In this document: in pieces, positions 24,041 through 35,549 of the stretch
Layout: each line of letters starts with the position of its first letter
Position numbering within the stretch: the stretch's first letter is position 1
DNA from: Polytrichum commune
Lineage: Eukaryota; Streptophyta; Polytrichopsida; Polytrichales; Polytrichaceae
Assembly (NCBI GenBank): GCA_950295325.1
Contig: OX485808.1
Span: forward strand, 32,697,180 to 32,761,179
Reading direction: 5' to 3'
Length of the DNA stretch: 64,000 nt
Notes under the pieces: generated by a model
What the model was told of the DNA's origin: nothing
Seen by the model: the letters and a program-made list of their open reading frames with translations, nothing else
Databases searched by the model: none
Made by a program: the position numbers and the translations under genes

Positions 24041-24064
24041 GGGCGCTGTCCCGGGACAGCGCCC
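24041..24064. repeat. Perfect 24-bp palindrome
   Basis: GGGCGCTGTCCC is followed at once by its reverse complement. It is GC-rich in otherwise mixed DNA. A chance origin is unlikely; it may be a structural site of the surrounding element. Confidence 0.85.
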
Positions 24065-24370
24065 TGGTATAGCAGTGCCTGGGAGTGATTCCCGGGACTG
24101 CCAAGGTTCAAACAGGCATAACTTCCTCAAGACTTGCCCGAATGGGACATGTGAGGAGTCCATCGGTATCTACGTGAATCGTAGATGAAGATGGAGTGGT
24201 TGGTTGTTATGATCAAACATCATACAAGGAAATTATGATGGTCTGAAGCTGGTGGGGGGGTTCTAGGCCCAACAGCTAAAGGAAAATGTCCACTTGACCC
24301 CAACTCTTGGTAGAGAGACAAGAGGTTGGTTGACGGTGGGGTAGGGGCCCTGTGATACCAATTTTTGGGC

Positions 24371-26640
24371 AGAATGTGTAATTTTTAGTCTTGAAGGGTA
24401 GACGAAAGACAAATTTCACTCAAGACTGTTGAGATAGTGAGGAATTAGGCGATTAGTTACTTAGAAAGGGAAACATGCAAGTAAGATAGAAATTTCCTCG
24501 CTACCCGTAGTACAGAAGATATCAGAAGTCATGTAATGAACATGTGACAATTAGTGATGCACTCTTGGTATCCCAGTTCTTAACAGATGTGACTCTTAGG
24601 AAGGGTAAATAGAGGAAGGAAGAAGACAAAAGAGAGTGAATCCAATTTTCTGAATATCCTCTCGTGAAGAGAGTGAATGTTTCCAACTTACTTTGAACTC
24701 TTGTAATTATCAATACATGGGTGTGAAACCCATTGTTTTCTTGTGAATCCTACTTGGAAATATAACAAGTTGTTTTTGAAGTCTACATCTCTTGTCAAGT
24801 GTATTCTTGTGTGTGTGGAAGTGGCGAGTCTTGTTAATTAATCTGAAATCAATGTGGGAGTGTGAAACTCCTGTGTGAAGGATTGTGAGAATTGTGTCAG
24901 TGTTAAAGTCAGTTTGAGCCAAGAATCTCTTGGACAATATCTTAAGGTTTCAACTACGGAGGAGTAATTCCTCAGTGATTATGAGTGTCCGGGTGTGAAA
25001 CCCAAGAATTTTATTGTGATACCTATCTGAACACCATCCCGACTATCATATTTCCCCTCACACTTAAATTTCCATGTCTGAGAATATTGTATACTCGAAA
25101 GTTGCGAAGTGCATTACTATGCGTGTGAGGAAGGGTGAATTTGGTCTCTCATGCATTTTCTTCCCTGAGTGTGAGACTCTTGTGCAAGGGACGTGTCTGA
25201 TTCACTCACATTAAGTCTAACCAAACAACTTCTAACACCTAGAGAAGGCGTCAGTAGATTCACTCAGGATAAGAACGTATACATTGAGAGTGTGAAACTT
25301 TCAATTAATTGAGGTGGAAACGTCAATATCATGAATCACATATGTCCACCCGGTTTACATTTAATTCTTTAAATGTCTTTTGAAGTATGGAAGTGTCTAA
25401 AGTTAGATAGGAGACTATGTTCTTTGAATACACTTATACTCGTTATTCTCCTATCGAATTATCCTCTTCTCTAGACTACTTCCTCGACACAGTTTTCTGT
25501 ATGGAAGTAGAATATTTCGTTGACTTCCGTGGTTGCCCTGTAAAGAGCACCAGACAAATAATCCTAGTTAGAAGTTCAAGTTGAACTCGAAAGCTATCAG
25601 TGTGAATTCCCGTAAGAAGAAGTGAGTTACCTTCTTCGGGAGTCTGCGAAATCTGCTCGGTGTGAGATCGCTGCAGATTAGGAAGAAATCCCTCTTGAAG
25701 GGGACTTGAGAAGGTGAACCTTCTACGAGGGATCAGCTATAATAATCGAAACAGGAAGATTAAAGATGAAGATTTTCGAGAATAAAGAGGAAACTGAAAC
25801 CTGGTGATGAAAAGGTTTCTCTAAGGACTGAAGCCCTTGACTTCCACGATCAAGATCGCGAGCACGGGGGAGAAATAAGATTGGTTCCTTTTGTTTGGTA
25901 GAATGGTGTACACAGATGAACGACGTGATTCTGTCAATTTAGATTTGCTTATGAAACTGATGGAGTAATCTCAACTCTGAGGAAACATCTGGATGCTGAT
26001 GGGAAGTAACCTCAGAATTAGGCAATGGAGAAAGCGTAAATTAAATCCCAATTACCAGGAGAGATGCAAATTCAGTACCCGGAGTGAAGAAAGGAGCAGT
26101 CGACGCGCGAGGAAGAGAATCTGCGTAGCTGTGAAGGGAAGCAGGGAGGAGTTATCCCATATCGATGGGGGTAGCTAACAAAGGCAGGTATAAAACCTAT
26201 CTCTCTACAGTGGCTAATGTAACTAGACGTTTCTCTGATACTCCAAGATGATTACTGGTTACTAGTTACTGGGCACTGTTACTAGACGTTTCTCTGGATA
26301 CTTGTGACTAGACGCTTACTTGGAATTGGGTACTAGACGTTTACTTGTGACTTGGCACTAGACTGTTACTGTTCTGACCCGGTCCGCTTCAGACGCTTCC
26401 CTCTTCGTTCCCGGTTCGTGGTTCTGTCACTTGTAACTAGACTTTTATTAAAAATTCCCTAAGTCCTAATTTTTACAAGTATAGAAACGTGTTAAATAGT
26501 ATCATTGTTTGAGTAATGAATAAATTTATTTGTGATAAGTGTGTGACAAGTAAGGTCACATGAGAATGGATTAATTGTGATAATTAAGTGTCAAACTCAT
26601 TCCATCACCCTTTTGAACTATCAATCGACCTTATCGTGAC
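24371..26640 (-). mobile_element. Probable long LTR (about 2.27 kb) of an LTR retrotransposon fossil
   Basis: Read on the minus strand the segment starts TGTCACGATAAGG and ends near TCTGCCCA. Five bases later comes TGGTATCACAGGGCC (about 24362-24348), close to the usual primer-binding site for initiator methionine tRNA. TG...CA ends and a tRNA site are what a 5' LTR should show. The body has no coding region and repeats the phrase GTGTGAAAC several times. No second LTR or pol genes were found; the inside seems replaced by the pogo-type transposon. It is a fossil remnant; limits are approximate. Confidence 0.45.
26215..26450. repeat. Short irregular tandem repeat with ACTAGACG core
   Basis: The motif ACTAGACG, mostly followed by TTTCTCT or CTTACTT, recurs about five or six times at uneven spacing of 20-60 bases. 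It lies inside the probable LTR, near its 5' part on the minus strand, where enhancer-like repeats are common. Confidence 0.6.
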
Positions 26641-28570
26641 AAACTAAAGATACATCTGACACTCATTTAGTCTTCCCTGGGTGTTTTTTGAGCTGGAACC
26701 CTGGATGGAAAAACTAACTACAGGCCCCGCGTAAAGTCCTAGAGGCTTATATGGGTGAGGTGGTGTGGCCTTACCCACCCGAGGCCGAACGGCACGGCCT
26801 CCATGGGCTTTGGCCCAATGTGAGGCCATAGTTGCTTAGTATGGTTCGGGTTGTTGTAGTGTTGCTCCGGCAATGCGATGATCAACATAGGATTGGACTT
26901 CCATGGATGGAAGCCCACATTTGGGAATTGGTTACCGATTAAGGGGTGAGTCCCGAAAGTAAAGTAGGAAGGTTGGTTCCCCTCCTATGAACTATATGGT
27001 CCGGGGTGGGAGGAGCTAACCATTAGCATGGCGGAATGCGAAGGGTTAGTGCTCGTAACCTTTGCTAGAATTGAAAATTGGCAAGATTGTCAAAGGGGGC
27101 TAGCAAGGGTTGCGACAATCTAGCTCGGGTGCGGAATGAGGCACCGCCTCCTCTTGTGATTTTGGAACCTTAAAGTACATAGAATGTGATTTAGAATAGG
27201 CAACAATGTCGAGATGGGAAATCAATAGCAGTGACATGCAGAATAACCAAATTGCCGCCACAGTATTGACATTTTGGGTCGCAGCGGCTTTGACCGCATA
27301 CATAGAAATGGTTTTGAATGTGTAGATCGTTGCATGGAGGAATGCAATACATCTTGAAAGACAAACAAGGATATACCTTAACTAGAATTGTATTTTGGAA
27401 CATAATGGGAGTTTTGGCGTTAACATCAATGGCACCGAAGCTTTGAAACTAAAGTTCTGTAGACATTGGAAATGGAGATCGCAATGTTGCACAAAAATGC
27501 GAGTTCTCAGGTCAATGTCATGCTGGTCATTAGAACAAGGCAAATGTCATTTTCATTGCCATAGTAAACCACACGGCAAATCCACATGTAGGGGTGAACG
27601 CCAGAAGCATGTGCACCTATCTATGGAGATCCCGAATTGCCAAGCCAGCTGCCGCCAACCTCTCCCTCACGACATCAAAAGGGTTGTGCAATGCAGCGAG
27701 GGGCACGCGCCGTGGCAAACTGTCGAAGCCAACATCATTGTCCCAAAGCATGCACAAAAGAGAGCGCCCCAATTCATGGGACTCCAACTCTCGCTCTGAG
27801 TCGAAGCGGAGCATGAGAGCCCGAAGATTGCTGCAATCCTCTTCCAACTCCCACTTGCAGTACATCTCCACAAGAGGAAGAAGCTACATGCATGTGGTCC
27901 GGATCACATGATGGGAGGGAAGAGGGAAATGAACATGTCGTTGCCATACAAGCCGCGGTACACATCGGAGGGCATCAAAAACCATCCATAACATCCAAGC
28001 AATGAAGCAGACGTTGCCAAAAACAACAACAAACATATGCAAAAACCCAAATACTGGAGCCAATCCACGAACCTAGTTTGGATTCACGGAATTCGGCCTC
28101 ATGTTGTAACGAGTGTGAATAGTAAGCGTAATAAAACAACTTGTACCCTTCCCAATAATCCTGCACCCTACAAACATACACCTGGAAGTCAATGTGCCAC
28201 ACACTCAAATATGAGAACACCACGAATCACTCTCAAAGTATCCATACCAACGAGCGTGCGTTTGCAGATACGGAAATGACAAACCAGCACATGGCATGCT
28301 AGCTAGCCCTGGAAGGTCCCCCAATCAACCAAGGCTTACCATTGCAGCTCTCGCACCCAACCCCTCGTGGGCAGCAGCTATGTTTTGCACCCTCCCCACA
28401 CAAACACATACCAGAAGCATGCAAGATTTGAGAGTATAGTTTGCCAACTCCAAGCACATAGCTTGTGGTATTTTGTTGACAACAAACGGACACCCCATAT
28501 GCCATGGAAACTGGGGCAGAAGCGAATCCCATTGCCAATGGGTACGGAAAATTTGCAACCACAGACGGAG
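26641..28570. other. No recognised gene; AC-rich from 27.4 kb
   Basis: 26641-27400 is mixed DNA without a family match. From 27400 to 28570 the plus strand is AC-rich as at 3-6.8 kb and 39-41.6 kb. A minus-strand frame at 27871-27617 (RFDSERELESHELGRSLL and on) has more normal codon content than its neighbours but matches nothing I know. Confidence 0.45.
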
Positions 28571-28676
28571 TGTCGTGTAAATAGCGATCGTGTGTCACTG
28601 CAGCTCGAGTACCAACCACCACTAACAAACAAAACTAAAACATAGCAAAGTCACACATAAACAACACACCTCGACA
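28571..28676 (-). repeat. 106-bp direct repeat, left copy (LTR-like ends)
   Basis: This unit begins TGTCG and ends CGACA, and is repeated at 29012-29117 with one mismatch seen. The short inverted ends and the poly-purine tract next to the right copy (on the minus strand) make it look like an LTR or part of one. Between the two copies lies the 334-bp repeat. Confidence 0.8.
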
Positions 28677-29010
28677 GAGAAGGAAAAGAATAGAACACTC
28701 ACAATAGCTCTAAATCTCTTCAAATGCACACAAATTAGTCAAGCTATCTCTCACTCCACCAAGGGAGAATCCAAGAGTGTAAGTAGGGGAAGAAGAACTC
28801 AAGATTTATTGCAAAATCATGCAATCTACACCTCACACAAACTCTCTCCACACACTAACTCACAAGACTTGACTTGGCAAGAATGCCAAGCCAAGGAGGA
28901 GGCTCCTCACTTAGGAGCCTTCCTCTCCACATCTAGATTCATCCATCCAAAACTAGATGGATGAAACCCAACGGATAAGGTGCGGCCTTCGACGCCGCAT
29001 ACCGTGACAG
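28677..29010 (-). repeat. 334-bp repeat R1, left copy
   Basis: Nearly identical to 38680-39013 in the same orientation. On the minus strand it begins TGTCACGGTATGCGG. The copy at 38.7 kb lies on the far side of the Ty3/gypsy element, so R1 may be, or contain, its LTR; however the 106-bp repeats sit between R1 and the internal region here. A diverged relative lies at 8867-9340. Confidence 0.85.
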
Positions 29011-29011
29011 C

Positions 29012-29117
29012 TGTCGTGTAAATAGCGATCATGTGTCACTGCAGCTCGAGTACCAACCACCACTAACAAACAAAACTAAAACATAGCAAAGTCACACATA
29101 AACAACACACCTCGACA
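29012..29117 (-). repeat. 106-bp direct repeat, right copy, adjacent to polypurine tract
   Basis: Second copy of the unit at 28571-28676. On the minus strand it starts TGTCGAGG directly after a G-rich polypurine tract (29118-29130), the position expected for the start of a 3' LTR. Confidence 0.75.
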
Positions 29118-29429
29118 TGCCCCCCCCTCAGCTGACTATGGAGTCCCGCCAAGCAGCTAGGACCAATGCCAATCTAAAGGGCATGGATCATGAAAGATTG
29201 CTCCGCAACTAACTAGTGTGGTAAACGTTATTCCAAGGAACTGTAGGCTGGGTGCAAGGTGAGCCCCATCCTTAATCGCCTCTGATGTTTGGCCATCAGA
29301 TCCCACCGCCTCATGTTGATTGCGTCTCTAAGCCATAACTCTTCATTTTCCATTTGGACAGACACAAGATGATGAAAACCACACAGGATCATTGAGTACA
29401 ATTGGTGGAAGCACCAAGTACCGAAGATC

Positions 29430-29580
29430 CTCGACAGCGAGGACAACTCCACTGTCCAGATGGTAGAGAAGTCAAGGGTGGCCGCAAGCATGCCATGTGC
29501 CAACCGCGTTGACACTGATCACACAAGAGCATAGTAGCCGCTCCCTTCTTCTCTCCACACACAAAACATGGAAGACCCTC
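29430..29580 (-). other. PHD finger at the integrase C-terminus
   Basis: CFVC, eleven residues, CDQC, QRGW, H-x2-C, fourteen residues, CPRC: a full Cys4-His-Cys3 PHD finger with the usual Trp after the fourth Cys block and QW before the last pair. PHD fingers bind histone H3 tails. Many plant Ty3/gypsy integrases end in a chromodomain that guides insertion; here a PHD finger occupies that place. The targeting role is inferred. Confidence 0.9.
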
Positions 29581-30049
29581 TGGTACGACGGCCAGTTCAG
29601 GATGAACTGTACCCTCAATAGGTAGATGACATTGGGTACAGTTTTTGGAATGCTCGCGACATTCCCTGCCATCCTTGCCTTCCAACAACAACAAACCACT
29701 TGACAACACCTCCTTCACCCGAAGGATAGTGCGCCCCGCCCTGACATCCAATGTCGTAGGCGCCTCACGTTGAAGATAAACATAATCCCCTTGCCGAAAT
29801 CTCTGCAACTGAGGCCGGTAAGCACCACTACGAATGCGTGCATAACGCAATGTGTCACGGTGCTGAGCAATGGACAAATTCTCCATGGCCATAGGCATGG
29901 CCCTCTGGAAGAATTGAGCCCGCTCCTGCAAACACTCTGCCCAAAGGTCTGGGTCATCCAAGTTCACAACAGGAGCTAGTTTTTCCCGAATAGAACTCGG
30001 GAGTATAGGCTCACGTCCATACAATAATTGATACGGGTTGTAGGATGCC

Positions 30050-30680
30050 AAAGAGGCCTGCCTACTAAATCGATAGCCCATAGCAATCCATGGCAACATA
30101 AGGTCCCAATCCCGGTGGCTTCCCCGAAGTAATCCATACTTCCTCAAGCCACGCTTGGTTGTCTGAACAACCCGTTCAGCCAAGCCATCTGCCTCCGGAT
30201 GATCCCGAGAGGTGGTGCGGTGATCTATGAGAGCCTTAGTGCACAACTCCTCAAAAGCACCAAGGAACTCCTTCCCTTGGTCCGTCAACACCTCAGCTGG
30301 TGCTCCAAAACGTGCTAACACACGATCCAAAAAGGCGGCCGCGGCCAACTCTGCAGAGTTCTGGGGTAGAGCAACAAGCTCAATCCACTTGCTAAAATGC
30401 TCCACCATCACCAAAACGTATTTTGCTCCACGTGGTGTAACCACCAACGGCCCTGCAAAGTCTAGCGACCAACGGTAGCCTAATCCCATGATAGGTAAGG
30501 GCTGTAACTGAGGTGATAAGGTGTTAAAGCTAGACCTGACCCGGTCACAAACTTCACACCTCCCGACATATGCAGCCACCTTCTGATACATGCCAGTCCA
30601 CCAATATTGGCCACGCAACATCGAATGTGTCATGCGTATGCCAAAATGGCCAAGTTCCTCGTGCACTTGTCGCACCAAGG
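30050..30680 (-). other. Integrase domain of the element
   Basis: The zinc-binding HHCC region reads HEELGHFGIRMTH then CEVCDRVRS (about 30665-30540). The core shows DFAGPLVV near 30465, LTDQGKEFLGAF near 30275 and the E of LAERVVQTTKRG near 30170, a complete D-D-E set. Coordinates are rounded. Confidence 0.9.
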
Positions 30681-31159
30681 AGGCCCTCTGATCCGGCCTA
30701 GGAACAATACGCCTTGTCCCATCCGGCCACAATTGGAATAACAAACCGTTTTCCCAACGGAACCTTGTTATTCGATGTCCAATCCTATCCCTTTCCATTG
30801 CCGAAATAGACAAAGGAAAGGTACCCTGTTGAAGCTTATGCAATACGGGAAGATCCTCCCATATATCCGCAATAGCTTGAGGCCGATCAGTCTCATCATC
30901 CGAGCCCTGTATCGGAATCTCAACAGATGCACCAGCAAATAAAGTGAGGTAGGCAGCCGCGTGCCAACCTGGAACCGCCTCTCGATCACAATCTCCATGC
31001 CACCTGGCCCCGGTCAAGTCCTCATCCGAAGGACTTGGATTGCGTGAGAGTCCATCTGCATCCATGTTGGTAATCCCAGCACGGTGTACCACCTCAAAGT
31101 CATACTCCTGGAGCAACAAAGCCCACCTGGCAAGCTTGCCAATAAGCTTATCCGACTCC

Positions 31160-31400
31160 ATGAGCCACCGTAACGGCTGATGGTCAGTCACCAAAGTAAA
31201 GTGCTGACCATAAAGATACGGCCGAAAATGGGCAATAGCCCATACCGCCGCCAATGCTTCTCCCTCATAGGACGAATAATTGGCCTCCGCCGTGTTGTTG
31301 CTTCGCGACGCGTAAGCAACAACATACTCCCGGCCAACGTCATCTTTCTGAGTAAGAACTGCTCCCAAACCCAATGAACTACAATCTGTATGCAACTGGA
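31160..31400 (-). other. RNase H domain of the element
   Basis: DCSSLGLGAVLTQKDD, YASRSNNTAEANYSSYEGEA and LVTDHQPLRWL are the conserved RNase H strands with the acidic residues D, E and D. It follows the reverse transcriptase directly. Confidence 0.85.
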
Positions 31401-31499
31401 AAGATTTGGAGACATCTGGACGTCGAAGCACTGGAGCCGTACCCAGTTTCTGCTTCAATGTCTCAAACGCCTATTGTTGCTCACGACCCCAAGTCCACG

Positions 31500-32420
31500 G
31501 TTGGTCCTTGCTCGTGAGAATGATGAGAGGCTTGGCGATCAAGCTAAAGTTCTTGACGAATCGCCGATAGTAATTCGCCAAGCCCAAGAAAGCACGAAGT
31601 CTCGGCACATCAACCGGTGCCGGAATCTTCTGCAAAGCGTCCACCTTAGCTTGCTGTACCCCAAGACCTCCTGGAACAATCATATGCCCCAGATATGCCA
31701 ACCGGTCATGGAAAAACTTGCACTTGCCGTGGTGCAAGCGCAGTCCCCACCGCTGCAACCGTTCAAAAACGGCTTGCAAATGCCTCACATGCTCCTGTGA
31801 AGTTGTGCTGAAGATGATCACATCGTCTATGTAACACCGAGCAAAGGGCAAGCCAAAGAGAACCTGATCCATCACCCGTTGAAACTCAGTGGGTGCATTC
31901 TTCAGGCCAAATGGAAGAAACTTCCAATGATAAAGTTGATCTTTCCCATCTTGATCAACTCCCCAAAATGCGGTCTTCACCCGATCTCCCGTAAGTAATG
32001 GAAGTTGGTGATATCCGGATCTCAAGTCCAAGGTGCTAAAGACCCGAGAAAATCCGATGGCATCGAACAACTCCTCCGGGATCGGCATGGGATACCGATC
32101 CGACTTGGTCTTCCGATTAACTGGACGGTAATCCCCACACATCCGCTTCTCCGTCCAATTGCCAAAGATATCCTTCTTCGATGGCATAACCGTAACACAA
32201 GCATACTCCCCGTTGGAAAGTTCGATTAGCCCTGCTGCCAAGAGCTCTCGGCAATGAGCCTGAACGCCAATCCGCTCGGAAACACTGAGCCTGTAAGGTC
32301 TCCAAAAAATGGGATGGTCGTCCTCCAACTGAATGTGGATGGGTTTTCCTTTATAACCTTCAAGATCCTGAAGGCTAAAAGCAAAACATCTACGGTACAA
32401 GCGAATAAATGCCCATACCT
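31500..32420 (-). other. Reverse transcriptase domain of the element
   Basis: Typical Ty3/gypsy RT: YRLSVSERIGVQAHCRELL, CGDYRPVNRKTKSDRYPMPI, FSTLDLRSGYHQLPL, FGLKNAPTEFQRVMD and the catalytic box YIDDVIIFS near 31825. Coordinates are rounded. Confidence 0.9.
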
Positions 32421-32859
32421 TCCGTGCCTTAGCACCAGTGAGACGAGGGCCTAATTCAAGTGGCCAATCATCAAACTCTGTGGTCTCCCTTTCCACTAGA
32501 AGAGAGCCACCTGATGCTGGCACGGACTCTAATTGCTAATGAGAGGAGGGGGTATTAACTATGCCCCCAGTCTCGGTGCTTACACTAGAGTCTGACATTT
32601 CTTCATCACCACCAATATGTGATGATGAAGCCACCACCGGAGGCGAAGAAACCGAAGCGGTGTAAACATGTTGAGCTCGAAGCTCCTCCATCATATGCTG
32701 CTCGAATTGAAAAATTCGTTCGACTTCTCCAACCATGGCATGAATTCCCTCCTCCATGGGTGTGGACCGCTCTGCCCCCTGACCAGAGTCCTCTGCCCCC
32801 AGAGACAACCACTGGTCACCATGATGCCTTTGCAATGAAAGGCATAAAGCAACAGTCCA

Positions 32860-33810
32860 CACCATGGTATGAAGATCCATAGCTTGGCCCAACACGAAGC
32901 GTCGTTGGCCCTCAGAAAGGCCGGGAGCTGTAATGGTGCCAGTGCGGAATCCCATGGCACGCTCCCGTTCGTCAGCCAATGGTTTGGTGTGGGTTTTGGT
33001 GTGAACATCCCACACCATACCCGGCCCCCTATCGCGGAAAGCGAATGACTGTGGAAACGTCATAAATGTGGGAAATGCCCACCGTGGTGCCCCCATTTTG
33101 TTGACCAATTCCAACGGGGGTAAATCATCTCGAACAACCGGCAAAGAAGTCTGGTTTGGATCCAAGATGTCATCCACCTTTTGATCCAAAGGTGGAGGCA
33201 CTGCAGAAAATGCTGCAGCTAAAATAGATGACGGTGCGAGGTTGGTCCAAATCCACCGAGGCCGGTGGGCATAAGAACCAATGCTCGCGGCATCCACAAA
33301 AATGGGATTTCCAAGGTGTTGACGAACATAATAATCGCCTTTCAACACCTTGTCCCGAGAGTCTCCCAACAATGGTACATTCTCGAAGATATACCCTGGC
33401 GGGGTATGTTGGTGGGAAAACCACCACTGCATGAGGCGGATGAGGTCCCAAAATAAATTAGACCTGGGATGCTCTAGACCTCGGCCGGCTCCAGCACGTG
33501 AATGGCCCTGGCATGGCCATCCCGCAATCACCATATCCACCGGACCTAAGTGTCGTAAATCGGCCTCACTGATGAGTGTGACATCACGAGGGAGACGTGA
33601 AAAACACCCACGAATGGCAGTTGGAGGTAACTGCTGGAGGTACAATACCATCAATTGGTGAAGATGGTGACGAGCCACATGGGTGGACACTTGAGAGTTG
33701 TCCACATAGACATACCGTCTAACCGTGAGGCCAACCTCCAATACGGCCGCTAAGCCTGTGCCGATGCCCCCAAACAGTTCCACCAAAGTAATTCCCGCGT
33801 CTAGCGGCTG
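32860..33810 (-). CDS. C5-cytosine DNA methyltransferase domain inside the retrotransposon
   Basis: Transfers a methyl group from S-adenosylmethionine to cytosine in DNA. Motif I is VELFGGIGTGLAAVLEVG near 33780 (cofactor site). Motif IV with the catalytic cysteine is AGWPCQGHSRAG near 33512. Motif VI is YIFENVPLLG near 33380. Motif VIII is HRPRWIWTN near 33250. Motifs IX-X are LADERERAMGF near 32960 and RRFVLGQAMDL near 32900. The order is canonical, not the permuted order of plant DRM enzymes, and the PCQ form is as in Dnmt1/CMT and bacterial enzymes. It is fused in frame after the protease, upstream of the reverse transcriptase. It could methylate the element's own or related copies. No targeting domain other than the PHD finger of the same element is seen. 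Confidence 0.9.
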
Positions 33811-34199
33811 CCATAAAATGGGATGTGCCAATGCCGAGAGGACACCCGGTATAACCGGTGTTCTAGGAATGAGAGAGTGAACAATATCTTCGCACCTCCG
33901 AAATAACTCGGCGGAATCACGCCAAGGACGAAGGGGATCCTTGGGATGGCGCACCAATGCATTCTTAGGTGTCATATCCCGTTGATCGTCTGTACTCCCC
34001 ATGAATGCCAATGACTCCTCCAACAATGCGGAACCATAAGGCAATGTGTCCACCATAGCACCACATCCAAAAACCATAGATAATGGTGCTATGGTTGCGG
34101 CCGCCGCGAAAGCAACGGGAATAAGTTCCCTGCGGCCATCCCCAGCCGACCAACCTGGTCGGATCCACGCCTCCTCAGTCCAGTTGTCCAAACCAAAAC

Positions 34200-34560
34200 C
34201 AAGAGGGTAAAGTGCTTGCTGACCAACTAAAATGTCATAGTTGGTCGCATCCGTCACCGCACACCTAAGAAGAAGAGGTGCGGGTGAATCTTCAGGCTTC
34301 ACTCGGAAGCTAAGCTGTAATGGCTCGCAAGTATAACCCATGGCCCGCTCCACGTGAGCAATGGATGTGACAATGGTGAATGGACAGGGAGCCAAATCCT
34401 CGGCCGTCAACCTCAACTCTTGGGCAAGCCTCTTGCCGATCATAACTGGTTGTGCCCCTGAATCCATCATCACACAACGGGGAGCAACCCGAGTAGCGTT
34501 GCTCCCAGTGCGACTGACCACCAAAATTCCGGTATCATTCACCATACGCACAACGCCGGG
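34200..34560 (-). other. Aspartic protease domain of the element
   Basis: The active-site motif MDSGAQPVMIG (DSG type) lies near 34460, with ILVGQQALYPLGF near 34220 as the usual C-terminal ILG-like strand. It would cleave the polyprotein. Coordinates are rounded. Confidence 0.75.
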
Positions 34561-35329
34561 TCGAATGCCGCGGCGTTCGCGGACATGTCTAGCAGCGACA
34601 TTAGACAGATAGGCTGCACCCGCGGATACTGGGTAGTCATAAGACGTGGTCGGTGCCTTGTCATCTGAGGCATGTGTGTCAAAAGACGCAATGGTCTCTG
34701 CCGCAAGTCTCGCTCGCCGTTTGGCCACATCCTCAAGATCTTCAGAAGCAGGGATGTCCGTAGTGGCTTGAGCCACGGTCAGAGAAGGTAAGGATGCCTT
34801 CCCTTCCAAAATCCTACCTACTAAGTGAAAAACCTTAGCAGGTTGAAACTCTGGCGATGACCACTCCATGGCCGTGAACAAAGGTGTGTACAACACCTTG
34901 GATGCCAACGTGTGCGCCACATCGGTCGTTGAATGTGAAACCTCATCGTTCGGATGACGACCACTGACAGATTGGACGGCATCGGCCAATCCAAAAGATA
35001 ATGGTAGTCGTGCCTGACCAATTTGGTCCGCGCGCGCATTGTCCCGAGCTCGCGAGCTTGCCACATATTCATTTGTGGTCGAAGGTATGGATTGTGACAT
35101 GGCTTGAGCACGTGTCACGGCCGCGGAACTCACCACCTCGCCCGAGGCTCCGAACATATAGTAATCCGGAGTGGAAGAACTAGCCTGAGCTCCGGAGGAA
35201 GACGGTGAGGCCAAAATTTGGCCGGATGACGCCAAACTTTTAAACCTCTCCTCCATGGCTCCAATCTTTGCCTCCAACGTCTTCTCCCGGTCGGAAGAAG
35301 GACGTTTCTCAAGATGGAGAGCGAAGCAG

Positions 35330-35530
35330 TTCTCCACCACGTGATTGTTCCGCCCACAATGAGAACACTTCAACTGTTTGGGTAACTGATTACCCGTCCC
35401 CTTCGTCGAGCCCTTAGCGGGAACAAATGGTTTCCGCTTCGGAGTAGTGACGGTCTGGGCTTGCCTATGCTTCGAAGGACAATCCTTCTTAGCATGGCCC
35501 GCCTGTCCACAAGACCAACAATGCAAGATC
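35330..35530 (-). other. Two CCHC zinc knuckles (nucleocapsid)
   Basis: CWSCGQAGHAKKDC near 35500 and CSHCGRNNHVVENC near 35355 are two C-x2-C-x4-H-x4-C knuckles, the RNA-binding part of Gag. They lie about 35-40 residues apart, joined by a basic linker. Confidence 0.9.
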
Positions 35531-35549
35531 TTGTCCACCTCTGCCTCCG

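Larger units (their letters stand above)
23598..24370. other. Leader region with two strong hairpins
   Basis: No gene is seen. The stretch holds the hairpin at 23945-23970 and the palindrome at 24041-24064, both listed separately. On the minus strand it lies directly inside the probable LTR at 24371-26640 and could be the leader of that old element, cut off by the pogo insertion. Confidence 0.4.

Noticed and set aside
27617-27871. A small host gene on the minus strand (frame with RFDSERELESHELG)
   Set aside because: Composition is more protein-like than its surroundings, but no start context, splice partners or family match support it.
29012-29117. Calling the 106-bp unit the definite LTR of the gypsy element
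   Set aside because: It fits the polypurine tract but no copy is found at the 5' side, and repeat R1 is an equal candidate.
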